Position numbers and translations under genes: made by a program. Below are positions 1 to 6,172 of a stretch of DNA of 9,337 nucleotides, one piece after another (positions within the stretch are counted from its first letter, which is position 1; each line of letters begins with the position of its first letter). The notes under the pieces were generated by a model. That model ran no database searches and was not told where the DNA came from. It saw only the letters and a list, made by a program, of their open reading frames with translations. The stretch comes from Rhodospirillaceae bacterium (GTDB lineage: Bacteria > Pseudomonadota > Alphaproteobacteria > Dongiales > Dongiaceae): contig JAEUKU010000417.1 in NCBI GenBank assembly GCA_016794075.1, positions 1 to 9,337 of the forward strand, written 5' to 3'.

Positions 1-1487
1 CGGCCTTCCGAATCCTCGACCCGGTAATAGTCGCGGATCTCGGCATCCGCCTCGCCGGGCAGCCACCATTCCGGCGCGATGCGCTCCGGCCCTTCCGCCG
101 CGCGGACGCGGTGCAGCACGTGGCGCCAGCGGAACTGCACCGGCGGGTCGTCCGGCACCGGCGCCACCGCCTCGATCGGCTCGGGATGCGGCAGCAGGCG
201 GATGGGGCGCTGCGTGGCCTGCGGCCAATGCAGGCGCGGACTTTCCGCCAGCGGCGGCAACCGGCGCACGGCGCGCTCCGGCACATGGCTTTCCCGCGTC
301 TCGACGCGATGCACGGCAGCCTCGCCGAGGCGGTTGCTGAGCCGGTCGATCAATGGTGCCAGGTTTTCGCTGCCGGTTTCCGCCGCTTGGAAATCACCCT
401 GCCGCGCCTGCAGGCGTTCGACCTCGCCGGCCGCGAGGCGCATGGCCTCGAAACCTTCATCCGGGGCGAGCGTGTCGAGCTTGTCCTCGAACAACCGGAA
501 CAGATGCGCGGGATCGAGGCTGGGCCGCGCTGTGCCGACGAACAGGCGCTGCGTCTCGCCGTCCAGGCGATAGCAGGCGAGCTCCAGCTTGCGCGGGCCG
601 CTTTCATGCGGCCGCAGGGCATCGGTCAGGCGCCGCAGCAGCAAAGCGAGCGCGCGGTCGATGCCGGCGCGCTGGGACACCGGTTCGGCGAAATCCAGCC
701 GCACATAGCATTGCGGCGGCGCCAGGAGTGGGGAGAGCGTTTCGTCACGCCGCCCCAGCGCCTGGTCCAGCCGGTCGATCAGCATTGCGCCGAAACGCCG
801 GGCCAAAGCGGCGCGCGGCAGGGCGCAGAGATCGGCGATGCGGTGGAGACCAAGCCGCTTCAACTGCGCGCACAGCTCCTCCGGCAGCCGCAAGGCGGCC
901 GGCGGCAATTGCTCGATCGCGGGCCGCAGATTGCCCGCAGGCGCGATCATGTGATCGCAGGCGCCATAATGCGCCAGGGCCCAGGCGGCGCCGATCGTAT
1001 CGGCGATGGCGGCGCGGTGATGGATGCCGAAAGCGTGCAGATGCCGGGCGAGATCGGCCAGCAGCTTCGCTTCGCCGCCCCACAGATGCGCGCAGCCGGC
1101 GATGTCGAGCATCAGCCCATCGGTGCCCTCCGGCGCCACCAGGGGCGAGAAACGCGTCGCCCAATCGGCCAGGCGGCGCAGATCGACGGCATCGGCGGCG
1201 GGATCATGCGCTTCGACGGCCAGCTGCGGCAGCCAGGCGCGCGCATCCGCCACCGCCATGCCCGGCTGCACGCCCTGTCTAGCGGCCGACGGATCGACGG
1301 CCTGGATCTCCTGACGGTTGCCGGCCTGCGTCGCCAGGACCAGCGGCTGGGTCTCGATCGAGGACGCGGTGGGGGACGATCTCGGCGACGCGGTCCTGCG
1401 CCGGCGCAGGCGCCGGCGATGTTGGTCGGTCGGCCAATGCGTCAGCCAGAGCGAGAGGAAGCGCCGCGATCCGCTGTTGATCATCAT
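1..1487 (-). CDS. imuB: ImuB, catalytically degenerate Y-family polymerase subunit of the SOS mutasome (3' end cut by window)
   Basis: ImuB links ImuA, the error-prone polymerase DnaE2/ImuC and the beta clamp during translesion synthesis. The frame is open for 495 codons and leaves the left edge without a stop. The start ATG at 1487 (an adjacent ATG follows at 1484) has GGAG seven bases upstream. The N-terminus RRFLSLWLTHWPTDQ (about residues 8-22) matches the ImuB opening, with the first polymerase Asp replaced. Where active Y-family enzymes carry their second acidic motif, this protein has LMLDIAGCAHLWGGE around D128, so catalysis is probably lost, as usual in ImuB. RQGDF (362-366) sits where a clamp-binding motif is expected, followed by LIDRLSNRLG and ESHVPERA. 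The last visible residues, EWWLPGEADAEIRDYYRVED, are the typical ImuB C-terminus, so only a short piece is missing. It overlaps imuA by 209 bases. Family assignment is firm; loss of activity is inferred. Confidence 0.93.
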   Translation of the reverse strand, partial: MMINSGSRRFLSLWLTHWPTDQHRRRLRRRRTASPRSSPTASSIETQPLVLATQAGNRQEIQAVDPSAARQGVQPGMAVADARAWLPQLAVEAHDPAADAVDLRRLADWATRFSPLVAPEGTDGLMLDIAGCAHLWGGEAKLLADLARHLHAFGIHHRAAIADTIGAAWALAHYGACDHMIAPAGNLRPAIEQLPPAALRLPEELCAQLKRLGLHRIADLCALPRAALARRFGAMLIDRLDQALGRRDETLSPLLAPPQCYVRLDFAEPVSQRAGIDRALALLLRRLTDALRPHESGPRKLELACYRLDGETQRLFVGTARPSLDPAHLFRLFEDKLDTLAPDEGFEAMRLAAGEVERLQARQGDFQAAETGSENLAPLIDRLSNRLGEAAVHRVETRESHVPERAVRRLPPLAESPRLHWPQATQRPIRLLPHPEPIEAVAPVPDDPPVQFRWRHVLHRVRAAEGPERIAPEWWLPGEADAEIRDYYRVEDSEG

Positions 1488-2178
1488 CGCTCGTCTCCAT
1501 CACCCAAGAGCGCGGCCGCCCGTTGCGGCATCGCCACAAATCCACGCGCCGGACCGGGCACGGCAGTTCCGACGCGATCTCCTTCGCCTCCCGCGGCAGC
1601 GACGTGATGCGCCAGCGCGTCGCCGCCGCGATCGGCTGTGCCCGGTGTTGCGCGGCCAGTTCGCCGGTGCGCCAGCGCCGCAGCAGGAAGCAGGGAATGC
1701 CGGCCTGCTCCGCCGTCAGTTGCAGGCGCCTGGTCGCCGTCAGCGTCACCGCGCCGATCTCGCCGACGACGGCGCCCAGGGCACGGCTGCGCAGGGCCTC
1801 CTCCAGCGCCCAGCAGACCTCCGCATCGCGCCGGGCGCAGACCAGGATCAGGCGCCGCAAATCCAGGCCGAGGGCGGCCAGGCCGGGGGCGTAGAGATCC
1901 TCGTCCTGGGTCACCCAAACCACCCAGCCCGGACGCGGATTGGCCTTCAGGCCCAGCGCGAGGAAGGCGGCGCCCGCCGCCCCTTGCTCCTCATCGCCGC
2001 CTTGGCCCGCCACCTCGTGCACCGCGCCGGCGGGGATTCCGGCCTCGCGCAGCGCCGCGTCGATGGCCGGCACGCCGAATCCAAGCAGGGCCTCGCCGCC
2101 ATGCGCGTCAGGAGGCTCCGCGGCCAGGATGGTCGCGATGCGCCGCTTCAATTGGCTCAAGTCAAGTCGCGGGGTCAT
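1279..2178 (-). CDS. imuA: ImuA, RecA-like SOS mutagenesis protein with extended C-terminus
   Basis: ImuA is the RecA/SulA-like partner of ImuB in damage-induced mutagenesis. From the ATG at 2178 it gives 299 residues beginning MTPRLDLSQLKRRIATIL. The RecA-like core is visible: LGFGVPAIDAAL near the N-terminus, GAVHEVAGQGGDEEQGAAGA where a Walker A loop would lie (no GK[ST], as in other ImuA), and VVWVTQDEDLYAPGLAALGLD. The usual end of the family, here RRVDLWRCRNGRPRSWVME, falls at about residues 209-228. The frame then continues about 70 residues of Pro/Ala/Arg-rich sequence lying over the start of imuB, with no stop until 1279. I chose 2178 rather than an in-frame upstream ATG at 2256 because the longer form would place the SOS box inside the gene. 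No good Shine-Dalgarno sequence precedes 2178. An SOS box 26 bases upstream indicates LexA control. Confidence 0.9.
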   Translation of the reverse strand: MTPRLDLSQLKRRIATILAAEPPDAHGGEALLGFGVPAIDAALREAGIPAGAVHEVAGQGGDEEQGAAGAAFLALGLKANPRPGWVVWVTQDEDLYAPGLAALGLDLRRLILVCARRDAEVCWALEEALRSRALGAVVGEIGAVTLTATRRLQLTAEQAGIPCFLLRRWRTGELAAQHRAQPIAAATRWRITSLPREAKEIASELPCPVRRVDLWRCRNGRPRSWVMETSDDDQQRIAALPLALADALADRPTSPAPAPAQDRVAEIVPHRVLDRDPAAGPGDAGRQPSGDPGRRSVGR

Positions 2179-2203
2179 CGGAGCACATCGGGTAAAGCTA
2201 TAT

Positions 2204-2218
2204 GTTCTCTTTTTGTTC
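2204..2218 (-). promoter_or_regulatory. SOS box (LexA operator) of imuAB, with candidate -10
   Basis: The plus strand reads GTTC-TCTTTTT-GTTC, an exact match to the alphaproteobacterial LexA operator GTTC-N7-GTTC. It lies 26 bases upstream of the imuA start. Immediately downstream in the imuA direction is a plausible -10, TATAGC (2197-2202), so LexA bound here would cover the promoter spacer. A third GTTC lies at 2228-2231 but with spacing 9. A perfect TTGACA (minus, 2233-2238) is about 30 bases from that -10, too far to be its -35. The operator is seen directly; repression by LexA is inferred from the known motif and target. Confidence 0.88.
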
Positions 2219-2307
2219 CGATCCCCGGTTCCTGTCAACGGGATCAATTTCCTCACTGCGGAAATCCAGAAAAATCATGTAAAATCAAATACAAAGACGA
2301 CCGCTCG

Positions 2308-2327
2308 TTCAGCTTCCATTCAGCTTC
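2308..2327. repeat. Short direct repeat TTCAGCTTC in the imuA / repeat-protein intergenic region
   Basis: TTCAGCTTC occurs at 2308-2316 and again at 2319-2327, a period of 11 bases, about one helical turn. It lies 50-69 bases upstream of the start at 2377, in the 198-base divergent intergenic region. A-rich sequence with a possible -10 TAAAAT (2280-2285) precedes it and TTTAAT (2335-2340) follows it, but neither has a convincing -35. The repeat could bind a regulator of the downstream gene or be chance. Confidence 0.4.
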
Positions 2328-2376
2328 GGCGTGGTTTAATGAAGCAATAAGCTCTCCTGCCGAAAGGACCGACCCA

Positions 2377-3153
2377 ATGCCACGCCTCGCACTTCGCCCG
2401 CTCATCGCCGCCACTCTGATCGCGGCCCTGATGCCGCTTCCCCTTGCCATGCTCGATCTCGACCAGCCCGCTTACGCAAAGGGCAATGGCGGCGGCAACG
2501 GTGGCGGAAATGGCGGGGGTAACGGTGGCGGCAATGGCGGCGGCAACGGCGGCGGCAACGGCGGAGGTAATGGCGGGGGCAATGGAAACGGCCATGGGAA
2601 TGGCAATGCCGGCGGCAATTCCGGCGCATCCGCCGCGGCCGCGGATGCACCCGCCGACACCGCAACGGACGCCAAGGTTCACAAGCCGACCAAGCAGGAA
2701 CTGGCGGATGACCCGTCGCTGTCGCCCAGCGCCCTTGGCAAGCTGAACGGCGTGTTGCACGCATCGCCTCAGGCGCTGGCCAATGCCAGTACCAGCTCGC
2801 CACTCGGCATGGCCCGCACCTTCGGTGAAGCGCTCGGCGGTTTCCTCGACCCGGCGGAACCGACAACCGGCGAGGAAGCCGAAGCGGAACCGATCACGGT
2901 GGAGGACCTTGGCGCGCTCATGGCCGGCATGACCAACAAGCCGGTCACTGCCGCGCAAGTCCAGGCGGTCGTCGATCGCTTGGCCGCGGACGATCCGGAA
3001 AACACCGCGCTTCAGGACCTCGACCCGGAACTGGCGCAGGAGATCGCCGACGAAGCCAACGCGGCGAAGGGCTACGACACCGCGACCGGCGACGACGATG
3101 AAACCGATGCCGGCGAGACCGACGGCGGTGAACCCGACGCCGTCGTCAACTAA
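2377..3153 (+). CDS. Secreted Gly/Asn-rich repeat protein with acidic C-terminal tail
   Basis: The protein has 258 residues and no known function. The start at 2377 has AAGGA (2364-2368) eight bases upstream. Residues 1-34 form a signal peptide: MPRLALRPL, a hydrophobic core, then QPAYA, with likely signal peptidase I cleavage after A34. Next come eight perfect GGGN units (38-69) and a looser G/N/H stretch to about residue 82. From about residue 99 the sequence is more ordinary. The segment LGKLNGVLHASPQALANAS (120-138) resembles a motif I recall from other alphaproteobacterial secreted hypothetical proteins that also carry GN-rich repeats. The last 30 or so residues are strongly acidic (DDDETDAGETDGGEPD). 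Export to the periplasm or outside is inferred from the signal peptide. It stands alone, divergent from imuA, and ends at a strong terminator. The same frame is open far upstream, but this is GC-driven and not part of the gene. Confidence 0.85.
   Translation: MPRLALRPLIAATLIAALMPLPLAMLDLDQPAYAKGNGGGNGGGNGGGNGGGNGGGNGGGNGGGNGGGNGNGHGNGNAGGNSGASAAAADAPADTATDAKVHKPTKQELADDPSLSPSALGKLNGVLHASPQALANASTSSPLGMARTFGEALGGFLDPAEPTTGEEAEAEPITVEDLGALMAGMTNKPVTAAQVQAVVDRLAADDPENTALQDLDPELAQEIADEANAAKGYDTATGDDDETDAGETDGGEPDAVVN
2488..2583 (+). repeat. Eight 12-base units encoding GGGN
   Basis: Eight consecutive 12-base units encode Gly-Gly-Gly-Asn without a single amino-acid change. The DNA units differ at wobble positions (GGC/GGT/GGA/GGG and AAC/AAT), and only two adjacent units are identical. 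This suggests an old expansion kept at the protein level rather than fresh slippage. Confidence 0.9.
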
Positions 3154-3177
3154 TCGGCACCGACGCCATCAAGCGAT

Positions 3178-3209
3178 GGGCGCGGGGAAACCCGCGCCCA
3201 AGCCTTTTT
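3178..3209 (+). terminator. Rho-independent terminator of the repeat-protein gene
   Basis: GGGCGCGGG (3178-3186) pairs perfectly with CCCGCGCCC (3191-3199) around a GAAA loop, followed by five T at 3205-3209. It begins 24 bases after the stop at 3153. The convergent helicase gene ends at 3217, so the same hairpin lies just past its stop too, but in that direction no T-run follows, making plus-strand termination the clear function. Confidence 0.88.
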
Positions 3210-3216
3210 CAGGGGA

Positions 3217-4782
3217 TCAGCGCGCCTCGCCCGAGCGCGAGCGCCGCAGCAGGAACGCCGGCGTGTGGTCGCCGAAGGCAACGCCCGGCAATCCGTCATC
3301 ATGCTCGTGATGCACATGGCCGCCGCCATGCTTGGGCGGCCGCGGGGCCGGCGCCTCGGGCGAATGATCCCGACCACCTTGATCTCTGCCAGCCGCGCGG
3401 CGCTGGTGCCGGTTGGGATGCGGCGCCTTTTCCGGTTGCGGCAGGGCAACGCTCGCCTCCAGCACCGCGTGGCGGGTGACTTCCTGCTCCGGATGCGGAA
3501 TGACCGCATCGATCACTTCCGCCACTTTGGCTTGACGCTTCTCGCGCTGCCGGCTGCCACGGTCATGCCGGCTCGGACGTTCACCCCGATCCTTGCCGCC
3601 CCGCTCCCTGCCGCCGCGATCCCTGCCACCGCGTTCCTTGCCTTCGCTGAGCGCCGCGGTTTCCAGGCCCTCGATCTCGATGCGGGGAATGGAGGTGCCC
3701 AACAGCTTCTCGATCGCCGCCAGATACTTGCCGTCCGCCGGTGCCGCCAGCGTGTAGGCATGGCCCTCGCGCCCGGCTCGTCCGGTGCGGCCGATGCGGT
3801 GCACGTAGTCCTCGGAATGCATCGGAACGTCGAAATTGAAGACGTGGCTGAGGCCCTTGATGTCGAGGCCGCGCGCGGCGACGTCGCTGCACACCATCAG
3901 GCGGACTTCGCCTTTCTTGAACTTGTCCAGCGTCTCGGTGCGCGCCGGCTGCGACATGTCGCCATGCAGGCGCACCGCGTCGAAGCCGTGCTTGGTGAGC
4001 GACTTATAGAGAATCTCGACGTCGCGCTTGCGGTTGCAGAAGATCAACGCGTTCGTGACGTTCTCGCTGCGGATCAGCCGGCGCAAAGCCTCGCGCTTCT
4101 CCTCCGTCGGAACCACGGCCAGCGCTTGCACCACGGTTGCTGCGGCGGTCGCCGGCGGGGCGACGCTGATTTCCTTCGGGTTCATCAGGAAGGCGTCGGC
4201 CAGCTTGCGGATCTCCGGCGCCATGGTGGCGGAGAACAGCAGGGTCTGGCGCAGTTTCGGCAGCAGGCCGACGATGCGTTCCACATCCGGGATGAAGCCC
4301 ATGTCGAGCATACGGTCGGCTTCGTCGATGACCAGGATCTTGACGTCGTTCATCAGGATCTTGCCGCGTTCGAACAGGTCGATCAGGCGGCCCGGCGTGG
4401 CGATCAGCACGTCGACGCCGCGGTCCAGCTTCTTCTCCTGGTCGACGAAGCTCTCGCCGCCGATCAGCAGGGCGTAGTTCAGTTTGCAGTGCTTGCCGTA
4501 TTTCTCGAAGTTGTCGGCCACCTGGGCGGCCAGCTCCCGAGTCGGCTCCAGGATCAGCGAGCGCGGCATGCGCGCCTTGGCGCGGCCGCTGCTCAGGATC
4601 TCGATCATGGGGAGGGTGAAGCCAGCGGTCTTGCCGGTGCCGGTCTGGGCGCAGCCCAGCACGTCCCGACCCATCAGAACTACTGGAATCGCCTGCTCTT
4701 GAATGGGGGTAGGCTGCAGATAGCCGACTTCGGCAATCGCCTTGAGGATTTCGGGGTTCAACCCCAGCTCGTCGAACGTCAT
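3217..4782 (-). CDS. rhlE: DEAD-box ATP-dependent RNA helicase, RhlE type
   Basis: This is an ATP-dependent RNA helicase for RNA unwinding, probably in ribosome assembly or RNA turnover. From the ATG at 4782 it has 521 residues. All core motifs are present: Q motif with Q28 (PTPIQ), motif I AQTGTGKT (45-52), PTREL (80-84), TPGR (129-132), DEAD (153-156), SAT (184-186), ARGLD (303-307) and HRIGRTGR (328-335). The helicase core ends near residue 375. The tail is basic and low-complexity, with repeated RGG/RGGK units (about 384-402), then KR-rich and His-rich stretches (GGGHVHHEH near the end), typical RNA-binding extensions. An in-frame TTG at 4827 would add 15 residues, but MTFDELGL is the usual RhlE start. 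The Shine-Dalgarno sequence at 4782 is poor. Its promoter lies at 4869-4896, giving a leader of about 80 bases. The exact subfamily name is less certain than the DEAD-box assignment. Confidence 0.95.
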   Translation of the reverse strand: MTFDELGLNPEILKAIAEVGYLQPTPIQEQAIPVVLMGRDVLGCAQTGTGKTAGFTLPMIEILSSGRAKARMPRSLILEPTRELAAQVADNFEKYGKHCKLNYALLIGGESFVDQEKKLDRGVDVLIATPGRLIDLFERGKILMNDVKILVIDEADRMLDMGFIPDVERIVGLLPKLRQTLLFSATMAPEIRKLADAFLMNPKEISVAPPATAAATVVQALAVVPTEEKREALRRLIRSENVTNALIFCNRKRDVEILYKSLTKHGFDAVRLHGDMSQPARTETLDKFKKGEVRLMVCSDVAARGLDIKGLSHVFNFDVPMHSEDYVHRIGRTGRAGREGHAYTLAAPADGKYLAAIEKLLGTSIPRIEIEGLETAALSEGKERGGRDRGGRERGGKDRGERPSRHDRGSRQREKRQAKVAEVIDAVIPHPEQEVTRHAVLEASVALPQPEKAPHPNRHQRRAAGRDQGGRDHSPEAPAPRPPKHGGGHVHHEHDDGLPGVAFGDHTPAFLLRRSRSGEAR

Positions 4783-4868
4783 TATCTCATGATGCGGGCA
4801 TCGATCAGTTTCGCCGGTCGGCGACAAGAGGCAGGGGGGCCCGGAACCGCTGCCAAAAGGTCGGGCGC

Positions 4869-4896
4869 ACTATAGGGCCGGGGGCCGCTTTGTCAA
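4869..4896 (-). promoter_or_regulatory. Sigma70 promoter of the DEAD-box helicase gene
   Basis: On the minus strand, TTGACA (4891-4896) and TATAGT (4869-4874) are separated by 16 bases: a perfect -35 and a 5/6 -10. Transcription would start near 4862, about 80 bases before the ATG at 4782. In the leader TCGCC-GACC-GGCGA can form a small hairpin, but I recognise no riboswitch. Confidence 0.78.
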
Positions 4897-4968
4897 TTCA
4901 ACCACCCGGAAAAGCCCCGGAACTTGCCCTCTGGTTAGCGCAGATGTGAAGCCTGAGGCTATCTTCGT

Positions 4969-4982
4969 TTAGGAACTCCTAA
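4969..4982. promoter_or_regulatory. Perfect palindrome upstream of the isochorismatase-family gene, candidate operator
   Basis: TTAGGA-AC-TCCTAA has perfect 6-base arms around two bases. It lies 25 bases upstream of the start at 5007 and ahead of its Shine-Dalgarno sequence. A TATCTT at 4959-4964 could be a -10 just before it, though no good -35 is visible. The position suits a repressor site; no binding protein is identified. Confidence 0.4.
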
Positions 4983-5006
4983 CGGCTCGACTCGGGAAAG
5001 GTGGGC

Positions 5007-5552
5007 ATGGCCATGCTGCTGCAGCGGGAAAAGTCGCAAGTCCTGATGGTCGACGTGCAGGAGCGTCTGCTGCCGGCGATGGGCGAAGCGGCCCTGGTTT
5101 CCGCCAATGGCGCCCGGCTGCTCGAAGCCTGCCGCGTCCTCACGGTCCCGGTGCTGGTTTCCGAGCAATATCCCCAGGGCCTGGGCCGGACGGTACCGGA
5201 ACTGGCCCAGCTGGCGCCCGCCAACGCCGTCCACGAAAAGCTGGAATTCTCCTGCTACGCTAATCCCGGTCTGCGCGCGGCGCTCGCCGGCACCGGCCGC
5301 CAGACGATCCTGTTCGGCATCGAGGCGCATGTCTGTGTGCTGCAGACGGCGCTCGAAATGGCGGCGGCGCAATGCGACGTAACCGTGGTCGCCGATGCCG
5401 TTAGTTCCCGTGCGGCGCAGAGCAAGGCGATCGCCCTGCAGCGCCTCCAGGCGGCAGGAATCCGGCTGGCGACCACCGAAATGGTGCTGTTCGAATGGCT
5501 GCGGCAAGCCGGGACGCCGGAATTCAAGGCCGTCAGCCGCCTCATCCGCTGA
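5007..5552 (+). CDS. Isochorismatase-family cysteine hydrolase
   Basis: This 181-residue cytosolic enzyme belongs to the isochorismatase-like cysteine hydrolases, which cleave amides or similar bonds through a Cys-Asp-Lys triad. All three residues are visible: D16 in LMVDVQERL, K78 in EKLEFSCY, and C110 in GIEAHVCVLQTA. The segment before the Cys also fits the family's conserved loop. Length is normal for the small single-domain group. Starts GTG 5001, ATG 5007 and ATG 5013 are in frame. I chose 5007 because AAAGG (4997-5001) lies five bases upstream. The substrate cannot be read from sequence; the neighbours do not suggest a pathway, and the name isochorismatase should not be taken literally. 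It is convergent with the lipoprotein gene, with six bases between the stops, which lie within one palindrome (5548-5563). Confidence 0.92.
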   Translation: MAMLLQREKSQVLMVDVQERLLPAMGEAALVSANGARLLEACRVLTVPVLVSEQYPQGLGRTVPELAQLAPANAVHEKLEFSCYANPGLRAALAGTGRQTILFGIEAHVCVLQTALEMAAAQCDVTVVADAVSSRAAQSKAIALQRLQAAGIRLATTEMVLFEWLRQAGTPEFKAVSRLIR

Positions 5553-5563
5553 GCACGCTCAGC
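5548..5563. terminator. Palindrome spanning both convergent stop codons, possible bidirectional terminator
   Basis: GCTGAGC-AC-GCTCAGC has perfect 7-base arms. It contains the TGA of the plus-strand gene (5550-5552) and the TGA of the minus-strand gene (5559-5561). As RNA it would fold as a six-pair stem with a four-base loop in both directions. Neither side has a run of T, so intrinsic termination is unproven. Confidence 0.4.
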
Positions 5564-6095
5564 AGTTGGGGAAGACGCAATGGTCGTGATGCCAATCGGG
5601 GCGGTCGTCGTTCGATGGCCGGGGGAACAACCTGACGACGGCGTTGCGCATGAACTGCGCAAAGCGTGGATCGTCCGGTCCGGTGACGCCGGCAATGGAT
5701 CCGGTGAGATAGGTCAGGGCCGGCCCGTTGCCGGGGCACAGGGCCGCGACAAGGCGGATTTCACCGCCGGCGGGAGCCGTCGCGCCTTGCGCCCGGCAGG
5801 CAATGTTGCGCCCGGTCGAGCTTGGTCCGAAGGCCAGATGCACGCGATAGGGGCTGGAATCGGTCGCCACGAGGCCGCGGGGTTGCACCGCCTCCGAGAC
5901 GATGCGGTTGAAGGCTTCCTGCTCGATGCCGAAGGGATTGCCGGAGATATCGAGCTTCATCGCCCGGGTATAGGGCACCCGATGGTATTGCCATGCGGGA
6001 TAGCTGGGATCGACGCCGACGCGGTCGATCCGGCCCGGCGTACAGGCTGCGGCCAGGGTGCCGGCAAGAAGGATCATCGCCAGGGTTCTGGACAT
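5559..6095 (-). CDS. Small lipoprotein of unknown function
   Basis: I do not recognise this family. The 178-residue product starts MSRTLAMILLAGTLAAACTPG: a short signal peptide with lipobox L-A-A-A-C and lipidation at C18. The residue after the Cys is Thr, so outer-membrane sorting is likely by the usual +2 rule. The mature part is soluble, with SGNPFGIEQEAFNRIVSEAV, then SPYRVHLAFGPSS and later extra cysteines (NIACRA, AALCPG, CVFPNC), which could form disulfides in the periplasm. The C-terminus is short and His/Asp-rich (DDRPDWHHDHC). The start at 6095 has a strong GAGGAG six bases upstream. It is divergent from the DUF1489 gene across 77 bases and convergent with the hydrolase gene. The reading frame and lipobox are clear; function is unknown. 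Confidence 0.85.
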   Translation of the reverse strand: MSRTLAMILLAGTLAAACTPGRIDRVGVDPSYPAWQYHRVPYTRAMKLDISGNPFGIEQEAFNRIVSEAVQPRGLVATDSSPYRVHLAFGPSSTGRNIACRAQGATAPAGGEIRLVAALCPGNGPALTYLTGSIAGVTGPDDPRFAQFMRNAVVRLFPRPSNDDRPDWHHDHCVFPNC

Positions 6096-6172
6096 CTTGG
6101 TCTCCTCGGGGAATCACTTGCTCTCAGTTGACGGCCAGCGGGCCGTTCCCACACTTCACGATTTCGCGAGAC

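Noticed and set aside
1300..1345. Apparent frameshift in imuB near its residue 55
   Set aside because: On rereading the bases around 1315-1325 the frame PLVLATQAGNRQEIQAVDP is continuous; the gap was a reading slip.
111..1607. Plus-strand open frame of 498 codons antisense to imuB
   Set aside because: Its product is Arg/Gln/Gly-rich without family motifs and lies over a well-supported ImuB frame; it is a GC-driven shadow.
2179..2256. Longer imuA start at 2256
   Set aside because: It would put the SOS box and the -10 inside the gene and adds a non-conserved N-terminus.
1318..2376. Upstream extension of the repeat-protein frame
   Set aside because: It runs antisense through imuA and the SOS region; the ATG at 2377 has a Shine-Dalgarno sequence and starts a clear signal peptide.
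3580..3640. DNA tandem repeat in the helicase tail
   Set aside because: It merely reflects RGG-rich coding sequence common in RhlE-type tails.
3265..4875. Plus-strand open frame of 536 codons antisense to the DEAD-box helicase
   Set aside because: The minus strand has every helicase motif; the antisense product has no recognisable domain and no ribosome site.
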